A stretch of 64,000 bases of DNA from Trichaptum fuscoviolaceum (GCA_910574455.1 CAJSYZ010000006.1:2346156-2410155), one strand, 5' to 3'; shown: positions 23,666 to 34,875, numbered from the stretch's first letter. The notes: a model not told the origin generated them from the letters alone. A program made the numbers and translations.

Positions 23666-25338
23666 TCATGCGAGCGGTTGTTCAAAATCAGTGCAAACTA
23701 TGTCCTTCGCGTTCGCACTGGACCATTCCTTGCAGTCGCCATTCATCAAGAACAACTGGAAGTCTTCATGGACATCCCTCATTAAGTTTCTGACTCTCCG
23801 GGATCGCTGTATAGCGACATCGACGCACTCCTCTTGCTTGCCTGCGTACGGCGTGGGTAGTCGAAGGGCCTCTAATAGATCGTAGAGCTCGTCGCAGCGC
23901 GCAGACGAGACGTGATGGAGCGGGTACCTTAGGTAAGAAGGGACAGAATAATGTGCCGAGCACGCATGGATCGAGACGAGGATAAAGTGTTTTTTGGCAG
24001 CAGCGACTGCACGGACCTGATCTCTCGTCTCCGGAATCAGCCTCAGCACTTCATTAATGTTCTGAGGAACGATTTCCGGGGGTTGTTTGCGGAAGTCGGC
24101 GAAGAAGGCGATCTCGAGCGCGGGTACGCTCGGAAACTTGCTGCGCGCCTGTGTGGCGATGAATTGCAGGTCCGCAACTATGTACGCCTTGCTCAGGACC
24201 GGGAAGAAATCCTCGTCGCACGAGCCCCAGGCAACTGGTCCAGTAGACAGAATTGAGCTCGGCGCACACTTAACTTAAAGAAATGTGATATTCACCTTTT
24301 TGCACGTCGGGCCTATCGCACTTCGATCTATGGTCTCCGAGAGTCCATGCCTTCACTTGGCAAGTCTGCGAACAATAGAAAGTGCGATTGCACCCACCAC
24401 ATTTGTACATTTCTTGACGATAGGCCTCTACCGCACACTCCTCCTACCAAATAGCGATTCAGAGCTCCGTAAATATATGACCACCTTCAGAATAAAGACG
24501 GTACTCACGTTATCGCATCTTACTTGTATGCTCCGGATCTGAACGGCGTATAACCCCTGAACGGTACACCTCTCCGCCATGAGCTTAAAGAACGCAGCCC
24601 ATTTGTCCCTCAGTGGGCCCGACTGCTGTGCGCGCATAGCCTTCGCTGCCGTATGCCTCCCGCGGATGTCAGAGAGGGAGGTTATTACAGAGTAATAGGA
24701 CATGTACGCCGGGAGCAGTGTCCCAATTATTTCTCCAATGACTTCGTTCAGTTCTTCGACAATATCTGAGAGGATCCCAGTGGTATATTTCTTCAGCTCG
24801 TCCGTAGTTCTCAGCAATATGGATAAGAAGCCGTTTTCAGAAGCCTCTTTCACCCAAGGCACGCCGTTCGAACTCCGCATCGTTATGCGAAGAAAAATGA
24901 AGCACTTCGCGCAGCTCCGAAGGCGATTCGCCTGGAGGCGAATATTGCTGGTACGGATTTCTAGTAATCCGCCTAACAGGCGAACGATCGTAGTGACGAC
25001 CTCATTTATGAGAAAGAATTGCTTCGCTTCTTCGCTAGTGTCGAAGAGTAGTCCGGCCATACGGACTATTTTTTGAATAGAAAGAAACTGGACGGTTGAT
25101 GCTTCTAAGTCTCTAAGTTCTCGCAGGACGACGTCTGGGAATTGGCTTTCGCCTGCGACCATGTGTCCCGCTATCGGAGCACGGAGAGTGTGCTCTCCCT
25201 GTAATCAAGGAGGATGAGGAGAGCAATCGAATGGCACATACAAGCATAACTCACCAAAGATCTCGGAGATAACATCCAGGAGAAAAACTCCTCTCCATCT
25301 AGAGCTGTAATGGAGTTCAGTTGCGCTACAATATCCAT
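23666..25338 (-). CDS. MYND-finger protein, copy A of a local family
   Basis: Member of a four-copy local family (A here, B split at 26794/44489, D at 45130, C at 60371). MYND fingers are zinc-binding protein-interaction modules; no catalytic domain is visible and the role is unknown. Exon 1 starts MDIVAQLNSITALDGEEFF (25338). A helical, repeat-like region of about 245 residues follows (QFPDVVLRELRDLEA; VPWVKEASENGFLSILL; MSYYSVITSLSDIRGRH; SGPLRDKWAAFFKLMAERC), then the MYND finger near 24440-24310 with KCGGCNRTFYCSQTCQVKAW and HRSKC. Its first Cys pair is split by an intron, as in the other copies. The C-terminal region ends EWSSANAKDIVCTDFEQ. A run of 13 G (plus strand) lies just ahead of the start. 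It appears intact. Confidence 0.75.
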
Positions 25339-26675
25339 AATATGCAACAAGCAGAATTATGTAGATTAGGGGGGGGGGGGGAGTTGTGAGAGAGCGTTTA
25401 GTGTGATACGGCACCTGAAGATATAAGGCATTTGTTTTATACTGGCACCCGAACCACTGATGTGTGCCAACCAGTGGCTAACCACTACTATGAATAGAGC
25501 CAATGAGACAATAGAGCCACGATGTCTATGGGGTGTCAACGATGTGGTTTACTTGAAGACAATCACGGACGGCCAGGATTGGCTCGCTAAGGAGCAAGAT
25601 CCGCAGCTTGCAATCAAGTTGTTGCAGAATGGCTGTGATATCTTCGACTCAGAAATGCTCATAAAGCAGAGCGAGTATTTTCGTACCGCTACTGTAGGCT
25701 TGAAGCTACAGGAAACGCTGTAGTAAATACTGTCACAATAGCTTATCGGATAAAATGATCAGAGATAATGCACCGGTGTTCAACTAGCGTATCCTCATCG
25801 CTAGTGATGGACTGCCGACATAAGGGCTTCTGCAGGGTCTGGAATGTCTGAGGGGAGTAACGCTTTATTATTTGTACGTGGTAGATGTTGCCGAGATCGT
25901 TGCCATGTACCACAAGCAGTTTGTTAAACCACAAGTCCATTTCTTCAGTAACAAAGATGCGTTGTTTCCTGTCCGTTAATTAGAGCGCCGTGGATGACTA
26001 AAGTGTGGCTTGCCAGTGGGCCAGGCAGGTAACACTTCGGATCGTACATCACAAGATTGTTCTGTCAAAAAGGCAGTGGATTTCAAAGCTTATATGTCAC
26101 TTAAGTGTACTTATAACATACTATGTGGTTCCTGCCTTCCTAAGTGGCAGATCTCGTCTTTTACGCTCACAAGGAGATTTGCATTGACAATTAGATTCCA
26201 TACTCAGGAAATGTATGTGAAGAGTAATGTCAGTAGAAGAGCAGCGCAAGTAGGCAACTTGAATGCTCCTCAACTCGAATGCCATCTTAGGCTCGAGTTA
26301 ATTCGTGCTGGTGGTTTGTTGTACTATGTGAGAAAGAATTCATTTTGATGTGCGCCGTGCTTTCAACTTTCTCAACTCGGACGAAGTAGGCAGTCGGAAT
26401 GACCGGCCCTAATTACCACCACCACCTAAGAGACAGCGACGAAGAACCACCCACACACAATGAACTTACACAACACTACTGGTCCAAAACTCATACAAGC
26501 AACATAATTATTCCACACCGACTGCACGATTGAATATTGTCAGATGCATGGCAAATACCTATGCACGACGAACCACAAATCACAATGAGCGACGAACCAC
26601 GATGAAAATTTACTCTGTTTCTACTGATGATTGTGTGGCTTTTGAAATGTGCAACCACAAGTGAATGTCCCATAG
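25339..26675. other. Spacer between divergent MYND copies A and B
   Basis: About 1.3 kb without a convincing gene. An 87-codon frame at 25460-25723 (containing CLWGVNDVVYLKTITDG) has protein-like composition but no homologue I recognise and no clear exon partners, so I leave it uncalled. The right 280 bases are rich in ACCAC and CACAC motifs. Confidence 0.4.
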
Positions 26676-26683
26676 TATAAAAA
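26676..26683 (+). promoter_or_regulatory. TATA box of MYND copy B
   Basis: TATAAAAA stands 111 bases ahead of the copy B start codon. Confidence 0.5.
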
Positions 26684-26793
26684 GAGAAACATTATGCTCG
26701 GAGGGACTCCCATCATCGTTCTAACGCTCACACTCGTTAAATTTCTCTCTAATTCATCAATCACTCACTCATTTACATCGCTGGTCGATCACT

Positions 26794-28052
26794 ATGAACT
26801 CACAATTATTCCCAAACATCCCATCTCTCGATAGTCTAGATGGCGAGGAGCTTCTGTCTTATCTATTGGTGACGTTCAAAGGCGACTTCGACGATCACTC
26901 AGTGAGTTGCGCTTACGTATGGCGTTCTTCTGTCTCTCACTACTGTACAACAGGAACAATTAATTTTAGGTCAACTAATCAGGGCCGTCGTGAACTCGGG
27001 GACGAGCAGCCTCCCGAATGCCGTCCTACGACAGCTTGAAAACTTCGAAGTAACAGCGGATCAGCTCCTTCCGATCCAAAGAACTATGAAAATCGCTGGC
27101 GCGCTCCTGGACGCTAATGAAGAGACGATGCGGTTCTTCCTCACCAGAAAGATTGTCACTTCTGTTGTTGTTCTCTTTGACGGCCTTCTAGGTTTGCGCC
27201 CGGAGACGATATCGAGTCAAAAAGAGCGGCTTCAGACATGCATCGCATGCTTCATGTTAGTCATTGTGGCCATGCGATGTTCGAACGGCGTTCCGTGGGT
27301 GGTAGAGGCCTTTGAAAGTGACCTTTTGTCTTTACTACTCAAGGTAACGGATGAGCTGAAGAGCACTCGAGCTTTTGGAGCTCTTGTCAGAAGACTTATC
27401 GGCATCATCGGTGAAGTCTTGGGGACCGTTACAGAGTGCATGTCCTATTACTCTGTAATAACTGCTCTTTCAACTATCAAGGGTAAGCGTAATGCAGCGA
27501 GAGCCGTACGCGCTCAAGAGTCAGGCCCTTTGAAAGACAAGTGGGTTGCGCTTTTCAATCTCATTATTGAGAGGTGTGCGATCCAGGGTTTATTATCTGC
27601 TCGGATTCGGAATGTGCCCATTCCATGCGACAATGTAAGCTTCATCTATGTCAAACGTGCCGCATATTGACTCTTAAACCGATAGGTGGAGTGCAACACA
27701 AAACGCCGCCGTGGTGACATGCTTAAATGCGCGGGGTGTCTATGCACATTCTATTGCTCGCAACCATGTCAAAGGAGGGCTTGGAAGTTCGGCGATCATA
27801 AAGCAGTTTGCACTAGCCCCGATACCAGCGATGGTAGGTCGTCATATTCTATCTTGTTGGTGAGTGCTATTCTAACTGCTCTAAGGTCTCGTCACATGGG
27901 GCTCTCGGGACATGGCGTTCCTCCCCTTGCTGTGCCAGGCATGGGTAGTCAAGAACTCGATTTTCATCTCCGCCCAGGCGCGCAAGAAGTTTCCTCGTGT
28001 GCCGGCACATGACATCGCCTTCTCCGTCGACTTCAGAGATCAACCTCCAAAG
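26794..28052 (+). pseudogene. MYND-finger protein copy B, 5' part, cut by a retrotransposon
   Basis: The first exon (26794-26898) contains IPSLDSLDGEELLSYLL. The second starts at the acceptor near 26954 and includes SSLPNAVLRQLENFEV, GVPWVVEAFESD, MSYYSVITALSTIKGKR and SGPLKDKWVALFNLIIERC. After the 27635-27686 intron comes the MYND finger with KCAGCLCTFYCSQPCQRRAW and GDHKAVC. A final exon (from about 27895) reads WGSRDMAFLPLL, ARKKFPRVPAHDIAF and FRDQPPK, and is cut at 28052 by the copia 5' LTR. The reading frame continues exactly at 44061 after the element once the CAAAG duplication is allowed for. No other lesion is seen, so the gene was probably working until this insertion. Confidence 0.85.
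28048..28052. repeat. Target site duplication CAAAG, left copy (copia element)
   Basis: CAAAG directly abuts the TG of the 5' LTR, and the same five bases directly follow the CA of the 3' LTR at 44056-44060. Five bp is the usual Ty1/copia duplication. Confidence 0.95.
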
Positions 28053-28318
28053 TGTTAGAGTACAATACCGGTTCAACCCGGATTATATAATATATTTCCT
28101 TTTTCGTTAATTTGCAATTACATACGGACTCTAAAAGTTTTCCTTCGTCTGTATGCTACCTCATCGCTATTGCATAGCGCTGAGGTATGTTCAACTTAGT
28201 TTCACTCTTATTTTCTTATGCTGATTATAATGTATTTAGTTTATTATATTTTAGGTAACTAAATACATCAGCCATCGCTATTGCATAGCGCTGAGTTTAT
28301 TATATTTTAGCTCCCGCA
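28053..28318 (+). repeat. 5' LTR of the copia element
   Basis: 266 bp, TG...CA ends. An AT-rich TATA-like stretch (TTATATAATATATT) lies at about 28082-28095. The palindromic word CGCTATTGCATAGCG occurs twice (28165-28179 and 28276-28290). The first is inside a 31-base hairpin, 28157-28187, flanked by TACCTCA/TGAGGTA. Another inverted pair, GTATTTAGTT/AACTAAATAC, lies between them. Confidence 0.95.
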
Positions 28319-28330
28319 GGTTATGAGCCT
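28319..28330 (+). promoter_or_regulatory. Primer binding site of the copia element (half-tRNA-iMet type)
   Basis: GGTTATGAGCC follows the LTR directly. It is complementary to the anticodon arm of initiator tRNA-Met (loop CAU), the priming mode known for Drosophila copia and several fungal copia elements, rather than to a tRNA 3' end. The tRNA itself is not in the window, so this is inference from general tRNA-iMet sequence. Confidence 0.6.
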
Positions 28331-28406
28331 TGCGACGCTGTCAGCGTAAAGCATTAGTGCATCAATCGACATCCATACTATCACCAAAGTCTAAATCCTA
28401 ATTACC

Positions 28407-31400
28407 ATGACTGGTCCCAAGCAAACGGACACGGAGGACAAGGAAGCAAAGGCAGTGTCAAGCACGAGCCAAACTCCTGCCCCGGTGGACAAGCAGAAGA
28501 TCGGGTTGGACGTAATCGAGAAGGCCTTGTATGGGCCCGGCAGCTACAAGCCCCACCCGATTAAGAATGGGAAGCTTAAGGAAATAGGATGGGAACTGTG
28601 GATATCGAATGTATTTGGATTCGTGGTCCGAACATTATGTCAGGGATGTCGGACTGGGACTACGCCCTTGCCCGGACATCAGTGCAATCCCGACGGAAGC
28701 AGAGAAAGAAGCTCTCCTAACGTGGAATCACATGGACCAAAAGGCAAAGACCATTCTCCAACAGGGTCTTTCCGTGGAACACAAGAAGCTAATCCAAGGG
28801 TCGAGCACGGCATACGAAATGTATCGGAAACTCACGATGAACTTCGCAAAGGACGCCCAGTTATCACCGGCGATGGCCCTGTACGAAGTATGCACGCACA
28901 AATGGGATAGTGGGACCTCCACATTCGATGAGAACCTTCAGTATATTCAGGGTCAAATCGAAGACTTACGACAGTACCCGGGCACGAGAGAGCAGCTAAT
29001 AGACCTCATTCACTCGGTTGCCATTCTCAATTCGCTTCCGCCCGAGTGGGAAAGCATTCGAAGCGCCATCTACAACACGGCTAATATCGAAGTCAAAAAC
29101 GTGATCCTCACCACTCGGCGACACGCGCAAACGACGGGATCCGGAAACGGAGACCAAGCCCTGGCCATCAAGGTCAAGGGGCTGGGAAAGGCGAAGGGTA
29201 AAGCCAAGAAAGGGAAGACTGTATGCGAGAACTGCAAAAAGTCAGGTCACACGAAGGCTTCTTGCTGGGCTAAAGGCGGCGGAAATGAAGGCGGCGGACC
29301 GAATAAGAACAAATTTGGTAACGGGTCTTCAAGTGACGCCGGCAAAAGCGAGAAGAAGAAGAAAAGCGCCTATACCGTCACGGCAGACGATGACGATGAC
29401 GACTTCTCCGCCAGTGATGCCACGGCTAACGTAGTCACCCTGGGCCGCAGCCCCGAGTCCCCGCTCGAAGACTCGACTCCCGCACACAGCGAGGAGGACG
29501 AGTGGTTACCATTCCCGTCAATATTGCCAACCGAACGCGCAAATGTCGTCAGTATAGCATCTGCTGTGCCTTCACGCTCCACCCAGTGGATTTTCGACAC
29601 TGGGGCATCCACCAGCCTTACCGGCGATCGCCAGAGTCTCCGTGACTACCAGTCGATCAAGCCTATACCCGTAGGTGGCTTTGGAACTGCGATGACGGCC
29701 CAAGCGATCGGCAAGGGACGCGTCACTCTGCGATTCACGCCCGGTGATCGGGAGACCACCCTGGACCTGGGAAACGTACTATACGTACCCGAGGCCGGGT
29801 GCAATATTATCTCCGCCAGCCGCTTGTTGAAGTCGGGCATATCCTTTGCTAGCACGAGCGACGGAATCAAAATTTTACATAATGGTTCCCTACTGGCTCG
29901 CGCGGCTCGAATTAATGGTCAATTTATTCTCCAGAATATGAGACCCGCGAGACTATACGCAAACGCTGCTGTGACTGAGCTACCCTTCCACGAATGGCAT
30001 ATTCGCTTTGGACACCTCGGCAACACTTACCTAAAGAAGTTGATCGAGAAGAAAATGGTACAGGGTCTTACCATTGACAAAAATACCCTGAAAGCGCCCG
30101 AACACTGTCAACCGTGCGCGCTAGGGAAAATGTCACGGCAACCTTTCCCAAAGTCGAAGTCCAGGGCTACGCGCCCACTGGAACTTATTCATTCCGACTT
30201 AGCCGGACCCCAAAAAGTCAAGTCTCGTAAGGGATTCCGTTATATTCTCACTATTACGGACGATCACACTCGCTTCACATGGGTGTATTTCCTACCCGAG
30301 AAGAGTGCCGTACCGAGCGTATTCAAGGAGGTCATACCTCTGTTCGCACGCCAGTACGGATACGAAATCAAAATAATTCGTACCGATCGAGGGGGGGAAT
30401 TTCTAAACGAGAAAATGACACAGATCTGCCGCCAGCACGGCATACGGCAACAAACGTCAAATGCGTACACTCCACAGCAAAATGGAGTAGCGGAGCGCCT
30501 TAATCGGACGCTAGCCGACAAAGTTCGCTGCATATACGCAGAGCACCCCGACATACCCGCAAATCTGTGGCCCGAGGTTTTTACCCACGTAAATTATTTA
30601 CGAAATCTCTCACCAACTTCGGCACTCCCGAACAAGACACCCTTCGAGGCACTCCACGGGTCTAAGCCCGATGTGTCTAATTTACGTCCCTTCTGGGACG
30701 ATGTCAATGTTCACATCCCCGAAATCGAACGGAATAGTAAATTGAGCCCTCGCGGACGGAGCGCTAAATTTCTTGGATTTCCCGAAGGAGTTAAGGGCAT
30801 ATTGTATTATGACCCTAATTCTCGTAAAGTTTCCACTTCGAGAGACTTCGTCTTCCCGCGGAACCCATTTACTTCCGTGCCGAGCTCAACGAATACCGAT
30901 CCCGCATCGATCGAGGGGGGGAGGCCCAATGGTGGCGATCTCACGGACTCAGATACGGACAGCGAGGACTCAGATGCAGCCGAATCAAATGCACGCAAGC
31001 CGCATACGAACGCAAATGCGCCGTCTGAGCAGCAACAGCAACAGCAACAGCAAACCAAAAAGTCTAGACCTCGCATTGACTACGGCGAGAAGACACGCAC
31101 ATCCGCGCGACTCAACCAGAGAGCGCAAGCTCAACAGCAAGCTACTAACGACGGCACTGTCGAGCCGACTCCCACGGAGTCCCAACCTACCGAATTAGTT
31201 ACGGAACGCAACCAGGAGATCGGTGGAGAAAACTCCATAGCCCACTACGTATATGCGAATATAGTAATGGACGATAGAGACCCACTAGATTACCGGGAAG
31301 CGACCTCCGGACCGAATAGGGAAGGCTGGATAAAATCTATGGAAAAGGAACTCGGAAATATGGAACGCCTTCACGTTTACGATCTAACCGAGTTACCACC

Positions 31401-32636
31401 AGGCCGTAAAGCGATCGGCTGCAAATGGGTTTTCAAGACCAAACGGGGAGCCAACGGCGAGCCGAAGGAGCTCAAGTCCCGGTTGGTCGCCCAGGGGTTT
31501 ACGCAAAAGTACCTGGTCGATTACGACCAAGTACACGCCCCCGTTGCCCGAACAGGGTCAATTAAGCTTTTGGCTGTCCTTGCCGTCCATTTGGGGCTGA
31601 AGGCTCACCAATTAGACGTCAAGGCAGCATTTCTTCACGGCGAACTCAGTGAAGAAATCTATATGCGGCAACCGCCCGGTTTTGTGGACCCGGACAAGAA
31701 GGACTTCGTACTTAGGCTCAAAAAGTCTATTTACGGACTCAAACAGTCTGGGCGCGTATGGAACCAGCGCTTCGACAAGGAGCTGAGGACCTTAGGCTTC
31801 TCTCGCCTTATTAGCGACCCCTGCGTCTATATCCGGCGATCCGAGGCCGGCATTACCATGCTAGGACTCCATGTTGACGATATGGAATTCTTTTGCTCGG
31901 ACGACGCAGCAGTGCCGGAGTTCATCAAACTTCTTGGAGACCGCAATATAGAGTTGGTACATGTGGGGCCTCTTACCTACATGCTAGGGGTGAAATTTAC
32001 TTTCGATTATCGTCTTTGCTCAGTCGGCATTGACCAGCATGGCTATATTGATGTCCTGCTTACTCGATTTGGAATGACGGAAGCAAAAACAGCTCCGACG
32101 CCGTTCCCATCGGGTGCCAAGCTAACGAAAGAAGACTGTCCAAAGACAGACAAGGAGATCAGCGAAATGAAGCATTACCCTTACCACGCATTAATCGGCA
32201 GTTTACTCTATTTGACAGTTTGGAGTAGGCCGGACCTTGCCTTTTATGTTAATGCCCTGGCTCAATATTCCTCGAACCCCGGTAAACGTCACTGGGAGCT
32301 CGGGAAGCATGTCCTCCGATTCCTGAAACATACTCGCGACTCTACACTTATTCTCAAAACGGACGCAGAAGGACCACTCCTTACCGGCTACGCAGACGCC
32401 GACTGGGGCTCAAGCGAAGGTCGCCGTTCGACGACCGGCTACGCATTCACCCTAGGCTCGGGTGCCGTTACCTGGCAATCAAAGAAGCAGCCAACCGTGG
32501 CGCTATCATCTGCCGAGGCCGAGTACATGGCTCTTTCGGCTGCCACCCAGGAGGCCCTTTGGCTTCGTTCTTTACTTTCTGAATTAGGCTTCCCTCAACG
32601 GAAACCGACTATTATTTTTTCTGATAATTTAAGCGC
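28407..32636 (+). pseudogene. Copia gag-pol polyprotein, interrupted
   Basis: The N-terminal Gag part starts at ATG 28407 and reads KLKEIGWELWISN. The rest continues one frame ahead (+1) from about 28588-28611 (MYLDSWSEHYVRD), so a frameshift separates them. Later: zinc knuckle CENCKKSGHTKASC (about 29224-29265), protease FDTGASTSL (about 29595), integrase HHCC with WHIRFGHLGN and HCQPCALGK, integrase core HSDLAGP, TDRGGEFLN and PQQNGVAERLNRTL, a poly-Gln linker (31030-31060), RT with KWVFKTKRG, QLDVKAAFLHGEL and the active site LHVDDME (about 31868), then RNase H with ADADWGSSEGRRSTTGY and SSAEAEYMAL. At 32636 the frame is cut by the gypsy LTR; the remainder is at 43575-43782. Confidence 0.93.
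32632..32636. repeat. Target site duplication AGCGC, left copy (gypsy element)
   Basis: AGCGC before the gypsy 5' LTR is repeated at 43570-43574 right after its 3' LTR. The copia reading frame resumes exactly there. Confidence 0.95.
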
Positions 32637-33186
32637 TGTTACGCATCAAGCTGCTTACCCTTGTTTACACATTGTTTATGTTCCCCCTCATCTTTTTCTC
32701 TCACCCTTTCTACCTGCATGTGCGTACACACATTGCATCATTCTTTCATCATCGACTCCACACTCCGATGGCTCCACTCGCTCCACCTTCACTCCGAGAG
32801 CCCCAGGACCTTCCACTCCGATGATACATCATTCTACTCCACTCTACTCCACCTATGTTCCGATTTGACATCATCCTCCATTAATTAGAGCCACTATGAC
32901 GGACTCACTCCACTTCCGACCCGCGATGATGTAGTTTCATTCCTTGCTCCACTCTATTGTTCTCTGTAGTATATTAAGGCCATGTACATAGCGCCCCAGG
33001 ATGACACTTAAGTCAATCCTCCTATAGTCTTTTACAATCACGTACCAAAGACTCTGTTCACCCACGACTTCCGGTATAGAGACCCTCACAAAGCGGACCC
33101 TCTATACTGTACTTGCTACTTCACCCAACAACGCTTTGGTCACTTATCATTTCCGTGATAAGTCCATCGAAGCCGTGAACGTAACA
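32637..33186 (+). repeat. 5' LTR of the gypsy element
   Basis: 550 bp. TATA-like TATATTAA at 32970-32977. The last ATG is at 33001-33003. The predicted RNA start, by complementarity to the primer site, is 33010 (AAGTCAATCCT). The 3' LTR has TATATAA instead; the extra T in TATATTAA is the one length difference between the LTRs. Confidence 0.93.
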
Positions 33187-33200
33187 ATTAGGATTGACTT
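33010..33200 (+). promoter_or_regulatory. Self-priming pair: 5' RNA end and primer binding site
   Basis: AAGTCAATCCT (33010-33020, in the LTR about 33 bases after the TATA element) is the exact reverse complement of AGGATTGACTT (33190-33200), which begins three bases after the LTR end. This is the arrangement of Tf1/Tf2-type self-priming retrotransposons, where the first 11 bases of the RNA fold back on the primer site and are cut to prime reverse transcription. No tRNA-end match is evident. Confidence 0.8.
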
Positions 33201-33767
33201 CTTTCTCATCTGAGATTGATCTCAACTCCGAAACACCCCCCCTCTACGCTCTACCACATTCTACAGCAGAATAAATCGGTACACCCTACGCATTCCAATC
33301 CGGAATACTGACGGTTAAGTATTACAACTGGCCCTTGTCTACTAACTATCATCTAGGAACGAAAGGAATACGAACGACAGTACGATTGAATACACCAAGC
33401 ATACAGTGCTATACTTGGAAGGAAGCGACAGACAAGTAATCACAGAAATTAAGCAGGTTCACGACAGAATTTACGGTCCTTGTTACGCGTTTGGTTGGTG
33501 ATAGCGTGAAGCAGAGGATCGCGACCCATTCAAGCAGCTTAGCCACGTCCAACGTAACTTGAAGAGAAGAAGGAAGCAGGGGAAAGGTCTCATCCACCAC
33601 AGAAACTGCCACAGCCGGAAGACAAGCATACCCTCACTCGTAGACGACAGCAATACACGGTGAACATCGAAACAGATTATCCAGCGAACCTAGGAAGACA
33701 GAAAGGACAAGGTATCGAAGACGTTAATATCACTCACGCATACTCTTGTAGCTCAAAGGGTTGATAA

Positions 33768-34397
33768 CCCGAGGAAGTGCCCAACCTGAGGATTACTATA
33801 CTACTCGCCAATCGCACGGAACTACCGTTGGCAGGCGTACTAAGGATCAACATCCTTAACCCCGTCTCCATCTACGACTTACAACCCACTTCATACCAAT
33901 CCGACACACCCCCTCATAACCCCTCTGAACTTGACGAAAGCAGGACAGACCCACAGGACTATTCCGAGTACGAACATCGAACACAAGAAGATAACGAAAG
34001 CCTCTACGATCAACTTGTACCCCCTCGATTAGAACCCACCGTTACTCAGGAAACCTACGCATACTCCGCCGAGGAAGGAACAGATTTCGAGAACCCAAGC
34101 CACCATTGGAACGAAGTATCTGAGCACAACAGATTACTACCTCCCGTGACTCCGAATCACTCCAACCCTCCGATCACTACACCCCCAAGCGTAGAACAAG
34201 CCCTACGTCCCTTCCCTCAACTTCGAACGTCCGAACGAACTCCCACACCCGCTCCAGGACCTTCCAGAACTTTAGGAAACCTCAGACAAACTTTCCAAAG
34301 GACAGGAAGACGACTCAGGAATACATTACAACAACCAATCAATCAATCTGGCGAATCAAGCTCCCGCTCCCACCCCCAACTTCGACCAACTAATTGA
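33768..34397 (+). CDS. Leader open frame A, no ATG
   Basis: 209 codons between the stop at 33765 and TGA 34395-34397, with no Met codon. It starts near PNLRITILLANRTELPLAG, an ordered-looking strand pattern, then becomes acidic and Pro/Thr/Ser-rich. Composition resembles protein-coding sequence of the element. Translation would need a non-AUG start (GTG 33777, for example) or another route. It overlaps open frame B by 120 bases in the +1 frame. Function unknown. Confidence 0.45.
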   Translation, partial: PEEVPNLRITILLANRTELPLAGVLRINILNPVSIYDLQPTSYQSDTPPHNPSELDESRTDPQDYSEYEHRTQEDNESLYDQLVPPRLEPTVTQETYAYSAEEGTDFENPSHHWNEVSEHNRLLPPVTPNHSNPPITTPPSVEQALRPFPQLRTSERTPTPAPGPSRTLGNLRQTFQRTGRRLRNTLQQPINQSGESSSRSHPQLRPTN

Positions 34398-34875
34398 AGA
34401 CAACTATCAGCACCTTGTCAATAGTGCATTAGTTCATCCGATCCAACAGAACTCCAAATACGACCTACAATACCTCCAACTCCATCTACACTCTATACGA
34501 CACGACCCCATTAATTGGATCTACCGACACGGCATCTTTTGGTTCGAAGGAAAGCCATACATTCCCGATTGTTACCTTCGCAAAGGCCTTATTGGAATCT
34601 GCCACACCAAAGTTGACAACGCCATTGATCATTTCTCCGAAAGAGAAACCCTCTTGAACCTCACATCAATCGTTTATTGGCCCGGACAACCCCAGGACGT
34701 TGCAACCGAAATACGGAAGTGTATTTGTTACCTACTACACTCTGAACCACCCACCCGAGTTGCCAGCCCACCTCTCGAAGCATCCATCCGATCCATTACT
34801 CCACCCCCTGTTGAACCCGAAGAAGGAAGCCGAACCATTACTCCGACTCCCCCAGCAAACGAAGACACCAACTGA
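34276..34875 (+). CDS. Leader open frame B, no ATG, with H2C2-like zinc-binding pattern
   Basis: 199 sense codons without Met, closed by TGA 34873-34875. The middle reads INWIYRHGIFWFEGKPYIPD, then H-x8-H in ICHTKVDNAIDHF, then IVYWPGQPQDVATEIRKCIC. This order resembles the gypsy integrase H2C2 zinc domain (compare the element's own pol: YVPKNKEIMRNILRLHHDL, YYWPRMQQFISKYVQGCAIC). The C-terminal part is Pro/Thr-rich. It is in the same frame as frame C and gag but separated by TGA and TAA (34885). It may be a captured or decayed integrase module. Whether it is translated is unknown. Confidence 0.5.
   Translation, partial: ETSDKLSKGQEDDSGIHYNNQSINLANQAPAPTPNFDQLIEDNYQHLVNSALVHPIQQNSKYDLQYLQLHLHSIRHDPINWIYRHGIFWFEGKPYIPDCYLRKGLIGICHTKVDNAIDHFSERETLLNLTSIVYWPGQPQDVATEIRKCICYLLHSEPPTRVASPPLEASIRSITPPPVEPEEGSRTITPTPPANEDTN

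Noticed and set aside
25460..25723. 87-codon open frame between MYND copies A and B
   Set aside because: No homologue, no splice partners and no promoter signal; kept only as a note in the spacer entry.
32637..32868. Continuation of the copia polyprotein frame into the gypsy LTR
   Set aside because: The 77 codons after 32636 are LTR sequence read by chance; the real copia end is at 43575-43782.
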